This document shows, in pieces, positions 57,022 to 64,000 of a stretch of DNA of 64,000 nt. This stretch comes from Meconema thalassinum (lineage: Eukaryota; Arthropoda; Insecta; Orthoptera; Tettigoniidae), in NCBI GenBank assembly GCA_946902985.2, contig OX336389.2:131289572-131353571 (forward strand), read 5' to 3'. The translations under genes were made by a program, and so were the position numbers. The notes under the pieces were generated by a model that was given only the letters and a program-made list of their open reading frames with translations, made no database searches and was not told the DNA's origin. Each line of letters begins with the position of its first letter. Position 1 is the stretch's first letter.

Positions 57022-58949
57022 TTATCTGTGTTCATTGTACGACACGAGGCAGTAAGGGGGAAGCTACTTTGTTGGAACTTGTTATTTCTAGCAAGAGGAA
57101 ATGATTGACAGCTTGAAGGAGACGAGTTTATTTTATGATGATTCGAGCCAGAAACAGAGGGCAACGCAGTAAAGAAAAAGAATTGAGGCAGAACCGCCTA
57201 CACAGGGAAATATAGGGCCTACAATTATTTTGCAGAATGAGAGATTTGAGAAACATGTTTGACCTTTCGACTACATCTGAAAAAAAAAATATATTCTGCT
57301 CCTAATTGACCCAATTGAGATAATTACACTCACAAGTCATGAAGATAAATTAATCAGCAAATGTCAAGGAGAAAAATACGACATGAATTTACATATTTTC
57401 AACGCAATTCAAGAAAGCCTTTTTACGGCGCAATTCATGAAAATAGTGAAGGCGAGAACTATAATGTCCAGAAAATTTGAAAAAGGACGTCAGAATATAG
57501 CCCAGTAAGTATTGGAATGAGAAAAGCCGGGAACTTCATTCTTGACTGCAGTGAGGGCAGGTCCTAGCAGCGTTAATCTGGATGCGACTGCGGGAGTGTA
57601 ATAAAGGTTAGATGGGCCAAGTCATCGATGCGTCCCCAAGTGGAATTTCAAGCCCCAGTGGTATATAACAGTAGCAAAATTGGAATTAGGAAAATATTGT
57701 CAATATGAGAGTGCGGAAACCTAATACTTTTCATACGGCGAAGGACACGTTATTTTCCGCCAGCTTAAGAGAGTTCCGCTATGATGTAAATTTGATTGTT
57801 TTAAAGGACGACGGAAATGAACTTAGTTTGTGCTCCTCAATAGCATTATTATTGGACTTGTGATATTTTCGAAATAACAGTGATTTCTAACGCAATTGGA
57901 TACGAGAGTGAAACTTGTAGTTTTCAAAGTATAATATTTTTGCAACGCAACATCATCAGAGAATTTTGAAAATAGTTGAATATTATCGAATTCATAATCT
58001 ATGTGGGTTATTTGGAAAATATAAAGGTGATATTTTGTGAAAGGGAACTGACATTCTTCGGTCTTCAAGAATTTATAAAGGATAATTTTACGAAAGTTTT
58101 CAGTTACAACAGACACTCAAAAAATCCGAACATGTTCAAAGATGTTGAGTTAAGGGGGATGTTTCAAGATATGAGCAACTTGGAAGGCATTATGAATCTG
58201 TAAACTATGAACAGGAGAATATTTTAGTGATGGTCACAATTTGATCAAGAGTGACTTGAAAAATAATTCGAATACGAGTGACTTGAGTGATTCGATCTAC
58301 TGTACAACAAACATCATAAAGACGATTACTGCAGAAGCAGAATTCAGCATGCAATCTTCCAGCATGATCCAGAAGATCTCGACATCTCGACAGCGAGATT
58401 CCAAGCTCTGTGAACTTGCGGGATGAAGGGCCGAGGCAGGGAAAGAGCAGGCGAGAATTGAGAAGTCTGTCGCCAGCCCGCCGTGTTACCTGACATTCTC
58501 GTCTATTCCAATACTGTTAACATAGGGTCTTTTCTGAAACCAGTGTGGCATTGCGAATAAGTGAGTGAGTCACTGACTAATGTATTTGCTTCTGTTACTA
58601 AGCAAGGACCGCGAAACCTCATCACTCGTCACCATCACTTCTAATAGTCCGCGATGCACATTCCTCTCAGGTTCACGCAGCTTAGACTCGAGCAGTACAA
58701 GGACAACATCAATCTATGAAATGATTCCAGCTGCGGAAGAACCTGGATCACAGCATCTTGGAGACTGGGGAGGCGTTCCAACAGGAACAACGATGGACAG
58801 GGAACCAGTCAAGCCAACGCAGAGCGTCACCAGGGTGATCTGCTTGAAAACCTGTGTGTATTTGGGCTAGTATGTTGAAAAATGCACACGCATTGCCCTT
58901 TATGTATTTATTTATTTATTTATTATTTACTTAATTAATTATTTACTTA
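57022..58949. other. No recognisable gene
   Basis: About 1.9 kb without recognised domains. Several 60-100-codon frames on both strands lack any motif. A (TTTA)n stretch lies near 58903-58925. Confidence 0.5.
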
Positions 58950-59787
58950 CTAGCAACCCGCCCCGGCTTAGCCCGGGAACAGTTTTGAATGCATTACGTG
59001 ATAAGCGCTTTTTTTCAATGTTAATAAACTACGACCTATATCCGTTTTACTTCTCGGCATGATGGGTTAAAATCACTGACTGGACTATTAATTATATTAT
59101 CATGGAGATGCATGTGCAACGAATTCTTGTCAGACGTAATTTAAGAATGGCGAAGTGCATGAAACACAAATCCCCCTTCCGTCCAATCTGAACTTGGCTG
59201 CGTATTTTGCGGAACGAAAAGTTCACAGAAGAAATGAAGAAAAGCCGAGTTCCACTTCCAGGGAAACTCCAAACACAACCACTCTTCTCTGAATTCCCGA
59301 CAGTTTGCTGCTGGCTGTATCTGGAGTAATAGGCTCGCCCGTTAGCAAGGCTGTAACTGGGGTGATAGGCTCGCCCCTAGCTACCTCGTAAACTGTCGCC
59401 TCATTAATTGAATGAAGATTGCTGGAAGAAATGAAAACGTAAAAACACTTATAGTGGACGGTGTATTGAAGATACAGATATGCTCTTGGCGACTTTTTTG
59501 TAGAACTTTTCATGCTGAACAATTCGTACACTCATCGTATATTGATATTGTTAACAGTTTGCCCAGCGTAAGCTTAAAAAGCGCACGGACGCCAGGTTCT
59601 TTTTCGATTTTCACTGAAATCGTTACTGCTTGGCTTCCTTTGATCATAAATAAATTATTGTCTTCAGAAATCTTCCTCGAGATATCCTTTACAGAATGGT
59701 GAAATCCGCATCAAAATCCATTCAGTGGTTCTCGAGATTACCCGTGACATCCAAGAATCGGGGACTTTGTTTTATACTAAGTAGAAA
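58950..59787 (-). mobile_element. Non-autonomous Helitron, copy 3, both ends present
   Basis: On the minus strand: TTTCTACTTAGTATAAAAC (5' end, preceded by A), then CAAAGTCCCCGATTCTTGG. The 3' end has CCCGGGCTAAGCCGGG and GCGGGTTGCTAG before T. 838 bp, with no helicase. It lacks the helicase region present in 32586-35004. The second base of the 5' end is T where the family has C. Confidence 0.85.
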
Positions 59788-59789
59788 TT

Positions 59790-61640
59790 ATTTTTTATTT
59801 TTTATTTATTTATTTAGAATGTTTCGACCCATACAGGATCACATAAAGCAAGTTATGATCTGATGCTGTTATTTTTCTTGTCCTTCCAGAATTATTTCAT
59901 CATGCGGCTATGTTTAGCTCGAAGTTCGTCAGTCCATTTTCCCCTAGGTCTGCTGGGCTTATCTTCTGATGCAGCTTCCCAAGTGTATATCTAATGTCTG
60001 AAGGTTTTGCGATCTTCGATATCTGTGGGTGTGATGTTGGCGTTATTGAGATCAGTTTGGACTTGTTTAATCCAAACCGTTGTCGTCTTTAATTTTTGTG
60101 AGTACATCAATATTTTCTTTGTTAATCGGTTGTCATCTAGCCTCATAATGTGTCCATAAAATTTCAAGCGTTACGGAAATCGGTTTCAATATTTGAATAT
60201 TTTTCTGTGATCTTGTGCGATTGTAAACGATATCCTTCATCTGTAAGTCTTGGGCCAAGAATTTTTCGGATGATTTTCCTTTCAGCTTTCTTGATGTTTT
60301 CAAGATCCCCTTTATAATTGAGGTTTAAGGTCTCACTGGCGTAGAGTGTTTTGGATTTGATGACCGTCGCGTAATGTCGAATTTTAGTGTTAATGCTCAT
60401 GCATTTTTTGTTGTCGATGTTTGCGGTTTTCCCATATGCTTTCCGCAATTTGAGTTCACGTGTTCTTTGTGCTATTCGTTCTGTGCCTGTAGGTTCAATA
60501 ATTTCACCTAAGTATTTGAAATGATTAACCTAGTTGATTGAATCGTATTTTGTTACCAAAGTTTGGGTTTCAATGTGTTTTGTAGCCATGAATTCAGTTT
60601 TTGTGAAGGAGATTTGCAACCCTACTTTCCCAGCACATTCTTTGAGGACTTCAATCTGGTGAATTGCCGTTCGTTCATCTCCGGGGAGGATTGCCAAGTC
60701 ATCAGCAAAAGCTAAGCATGTAACATTGATATTATCCTTCTGTCTTCCTAACACGACAGGTTTCCATTTGTTGCGACTTTTTAATTCTTTTTCCCATTCT
60801 TTGATGACCTTATCGAGAACGATGTTGAACAGCAATGGAGAAAGTCCATCACCCTGCCGAGCACCAGTTTTAATGGGAAATGGTTGGGAGATCTCTCCAA
60901 TGAATTTGACCTTGGAAATTGTGTCGGTTAAGGTTTGTTGGATGAGTCGTCTCGTCTTCGGATCGAGATGTTTTTCTTCGAGTACATTAAAAAGTGATTT
61001 TCGATCAATGGAGTCATAAGCCTTCTGAAAGTCGACAAATGTACAGATGGTTGAGATATTTCGTGTGGCTCGAAGTTTCAAGGTGGATTTCAGATTGAAG
61101 ATTTGTTCGACGGCTGATCTGTTTGGTCTGAAGCCAGCCTGATATTCACCGATGAGTGGCTCGAGTTGTTCTTGCGTGCGTTGTAAAAGACAGGCGGAGA
61201 GGATTTTATAAGCGATGGGTAAAAGGAAAATTCCTCTGTAGTTATTTACATCAGATTTATCTCCTTTCTTGTGGAGTGGGTGGATGAGTGCGCATTTCCA
61301 TTCGTCCGGTAATTTTTCACTTCGCCAAATGTCCTGAATGATCTGTGTGATTTCCTGTAGTGATCGTGAACCTAGATTTTTCAATAGTTCTGCGATGATT
61401 CCGTCTTCTCCTGATGTCTTTCGGTTTTTGAGTTTTTTGATGTGGTGATGGATTTCTTCTTGCGTTGGTGGTTTGGCTTCGGGTCGTATGTGTTCTGGGA
61501 CTGTGTGTATAAATGGTTCAGAACAATTGAGGAGGTCAGAAAAATAACGTGCTAGTTCTTCACAGTTTTCTTGGTTGGTGAGTGCGAGACTTCCGTCTTG
61601 TTTCTTGAAAGTCAAATTTTGCGGTGTGTAACCTTTATTT
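59790..61640 (-). mobile_element. 5'-truncated LINE with A/T-rich tail
   Basis: A minus-strand non-LTR element whose coding part is at 59991-61633. The 3' end is an AT-rich (TAAA)-like tail at about 59790-59818, touching the Helitron at 59787. The 5' end stops inside a TTTA microsatellite at about 61630. No 5' ORF or endonuclease remains. Confidence 0.75.
59991..61633 (-). pseudogene. Reverse transcriptase of a non-LTR retrotransposon, broken
   Basis: RT palm and fingers are recognisable: KNRKTSGEDGI, HPLHKKGDKSDVNNYRGI, QAGFRPNRS, FVDFQKAYDSIDR, TGARQGDGLSPLLFNIVLD and the catalytic FADDLAIL (the F/Y-x-DD box). The frame has one in-frame TAG near 60531, then continues (VNHFKYLGEI, KTLYASETLNLNYKGD, ERKIIRKILGP). 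A one-base shift at about 60165 follows, then FYGHIMRLDDNRLTKKI to a stop near 59991. No ATG is needed: the frame begins at the truncation point. In life this enzyme copies its RNA at a nicked target. Only two lesions separate it from an open reading frame, but the N-terminal half is missing. Confidence 0.85.
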
Positions 61641-61695
61641 ATTATTTATTTATTTATTAAATAATTTATTTGTTTATTTATTCATTTATTATTAG
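61627..61695. repeat. (TTTA)n-type microsatellite
   Basis: TTTATTTATTATTTATTTAT and relatives at the truncated 5' side of the LINE. It may be the target. Confidence 0.75.
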
Positions 61696-61699
61696 GGCA

Positions 61700-62880
61700 A
61701 TTGCGAATACTCATTATCAAATTTGCGAGATTTACAAAAATGCATCCAGGTGTAGGATATTTTAATTTTGAAATTTAGGATTTAGGATTTTTAGACTTTA
61801 TTGATACAGTTTGAACTTAGGAAGTTGATGGTATATCTTTTTTCAAGTGACAATAATAATAATGCAATAGTGGTGTTATGATGCAAAGTTAAAGATAAAA
61901 TGACTGGATAGTTATGGTGAGGTCATATGCTGAAGGATGTCAATATTTGAAGATAGATTAAAGTGAGAAGAATTTGAGAAGTTATTGAGATGAAGTTAAG
62001 AATTTATTGAACATGAGAGAGAGGGGAAAGTTATTGAAATGTTTGTGGTGATATTTGTTATGATGAAAAATATTAATGGAGGTAACTGAATATGATATAA
62101 GAAAGAAGTGAGAATACAGAATATAGGGCTAATTATGACAATTAGGATGCAAACTAGGCATAAGTTGTTAGAGATTATTGATTAGAAATATGTCACATTA
62201 TGTTGAAGGAAGAATCTGATATCACAAGCAAAATTTATTTACAACGAAAGTTTGTTATATGAAAACTTTCCTTAGGTGTAATAAAGGCATGTAGTGTTAG
62301 GTAAGCCTACCATACTCCTAGAGCTAGTTAGTGAATTACTTTCATTGTGCGGCTTGATGAAGATAATATTACAAACTGTTTCGATCAGTATACTGGGGTA
62401 TGTTTTCACGGCCGTTTGAAGAATCTTCAGAAAAGTTAATAAGCATGGCTGTTAGGCCATGTTAAACGCTTCTTGATAACTTATGTTTCTGTTGCTATCT
62501 TGTATGGCGCTTGCTGGGGAAACATTATTGTTCCCAATCGGAATGTGAGGATTACGATGTTCGGAATCTAGTATATATGTATTTATTATTGTGCCCTCTA
62601 TGTATTTTTTTTAGAAAAGTGTGCGCATTTCTTGGTAAATATGCAGTCTATCAGCTGAGAGCATGAATGTGGAAGGAAATTGTCCCGTATTTAAAGAATT
62701 TCACCATCAAGGATGACCACATCTTCCTTCGGTTCATCCGCATAACCCACTGTAGTAGAACTATTTACCCAAATGTTGAGTTCTGTTTAAGGCCAGGTTT
62801 TATTTTTGCTTCAGATTTTGTGTCCGTTCTTTGTTTTTGTCCCTTAATTTTACATTAATTATGTTTATGTTCATGTTCAC
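61700..62880. other. No recognisable gene
   Basis: Purine-rich AT sequence with no recognised domain. Confidence 0.5.
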
Positions 62881-62885
62881 GTGTA

Positions 62886-63168
62886 TGTTTTTATTTTTAT
62901 TTTTATTTTTATTTTTATTTTTATTTTTATTTTTATTTTTATTTTTATTTTTATTTTTATTTTTATTTTTATTTTTATTTTTATTTTTATTTTTATTTTT
63001 ATTTTTATTTTTATTTTTATTTTTATTTTTATTTTTATTTTTATTTTTATTTTTATTTTTATTTTTATTTTTATTTTTATTTTTATTTTTATTTTTATTT
63101 TTATTTTTATTTTTATTTTTATTTTTATTTTTATTTTTATTTTTATTTTTATTTTTATTTTTATTTTT
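62886..63168. repeat. (ATTTTT)n microsatellite, about 47 units
   Basis: An uninterrupted 6-bp repeat. It translates to FIFIFI or FLFLFL strings with no biological meaning. Confidence 0.97.
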
Positions 63169-63225
63169 ACGATTATGTTTCTTTCCTATTCTCTATCTTT
63201 GTTCTTTTTCTCTTTCTTTTTATTT

Positions 63226-63250
63226 TTGTTGTTGTTGTTGTTGTTGCTGT
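63226..63250. repeat. (GTT)n tract
   Basis: About seven GTT units, equivalent to the (CAA)n end of the SINE that follows on the minus strand. Confidence 0.8.
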
Positions 63251-63257
63251 TAATTCA

Positions 63258-63530
63258 ATTTAGTGGCTTGGGGCATCTTGGACATCAGCCCCGTGTAGTT
63301 GGGTGTGTGTGTGGAACTTGTCTCATAACCTGTATTGATTTGATGACTGTATAAGTGTGTATACATAGGGACTTGATGTAAGGTACTATCCCAGCATTTC
63401 CAGGAGAGAGTGTGGAAAAACGCTGGGGAATACCACACACAGGATAGCCACTGTCAGCACCAGGATTCGAACCTCTGATATCTGGACTTGCTACAGCAGC
63501 TCTCGCGACCGTGGTGCATGATTTAACGAG
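63258..63530 (-). mobile_element. tRNA-derived SINE (minus)
   Basis: On the minus strand: head with AGCTGCTGTAGCAAGTCCAG and a B-box-like AGAGGTTCGAATCCTGGTGC, a core with GGTATTCCCCAGCG, and a tail CATCTTGGACATCAGCCCCG on the plus strand. Same family as 29360-29600 and 26640-26805. Confidence 0.7.
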
Positions 63531-63534
63531 CATG

Positions 63535-64000
63535 GATACGCCGCGGAGACTCTATCTTGTACTTTTAAGTTTTATTTCCCGCTTCATTGTGCTTTCGTTT
63601 GTTCAGTTGATCAGGAAATGCATTTGGTTTTAAGAAATGTGAATGAACTCTTTCACAAAAAATACTCGCTAAATAAGGTGAAACATTCAACCATTAGCAC
63701 CTTTGATTATATACAGTAGACCTACTCATATATTGTCCTTGTGATAAGTTTCTATAAAGGGTCAATCTTCGGCTTTTTGGCTAAAGTTGTAGGTCGACAA
63801 TATGTTACTAGCATAGAGTTAGTTCCTCTCAAAATATCTTGCAACTATTAAATTTGAAACTAATGAATGGTACCTACCAAGAAATAATTTCACTCTCTAA
63901 TTATTATAATAATTATAATATGATAATTATCAGAGCTGCCAACTGCAGATGATGTCTTAAATTACCCATATTGAACTTCATACCTAATACAATAGTACAA
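63535..64000. other. No recognisable gene
   Basis: AT-rich end of the window. A phrase GAGCTGCCAACTGCAG near 63932 recalls family A but is too short to call. Confidence 0.4.

Noticed and set aside
57976..58870. Open frames of 61-96 codons
   Set aside because: No motif, no homology that I recognise, and lengths expected by chance in AT-rich DNA.
62831..63354. Long Phe-Leu / Phe-Ile frames
   Set aside because: They are a translated (ATTTTT)n microsatellite.

Overview
This is non-coding, repeat-dominated eukaryotic DNA, most likely from a large insect genome. I see no intact host gene, no rRNA and no real tRNA. The insect call rests on many tRNA-derived SINEs with A/B-box heads, Helitrons with TC...CTAG ends, hAT, mariner and non-LTR retrotransposon remains, and arrays of the arthropod telomere-type motif TTAGG. 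A polyneopteran (stick insect or orthopteran) would fit the repeat density, but that is inference.

The outstanding object is a 16.04 kb element at 6822-22860. It is a near-perfect palindrome: two arms of about 7.93 kb in inverted orientation around a 170-bp centre. It starts 5'-AG, ends CT-3', and is flanked by a 6-bp direct repeat (CACCTC), which is the hallmark of Polinton/Maverick insertion. Each arm carries one gene, a type-B DNA polymerase of the protein-primed-like class with N-terminal zinc fingers, an OTU-like segment and an HNH/zinc-like insert. The genes are divergent and read outward. The left copy is open over 1210 codons; the right copy has one TAG at codon 849. No integrase, packaging ATPase, protease or capsid gene is visible. 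The rest of each arm is tandem repeats, including TTAGG-like arrays whose G-strand runs 5'->3' outward in both arms, as at a chromosome end.

Left of it (1490-5799) are two head-to-tail Helitron-like elements filled with a 165-bp minisatellite. Right of it: a ~1.4-kb repeat family, here called family A (copies at 23171, 41590 and 55315); a Helitron family (24541-25379, 32586-35004, 58950-59787), one copy with a broken Pif1-like helicase; a hAT-type element (32174-35891) that hosts that Helitron, which in turn hosts a 55-bp SINE fragment; a foldback element with a nested MITE (43150-44742); a second Helitron type in a TAA microsatellite (50954-52301); LINE fragments (52335, 54855, 59790-61640); a mariner fragment (38717); and two large minisatellites (39510-40830 and 49615-50880).

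The genes do not form a host pathway. The window is a record of nested insertions, several of which can be ordered by target-site duplications. The polymerase palindrome is the part most likely to be a poorly described biological system.
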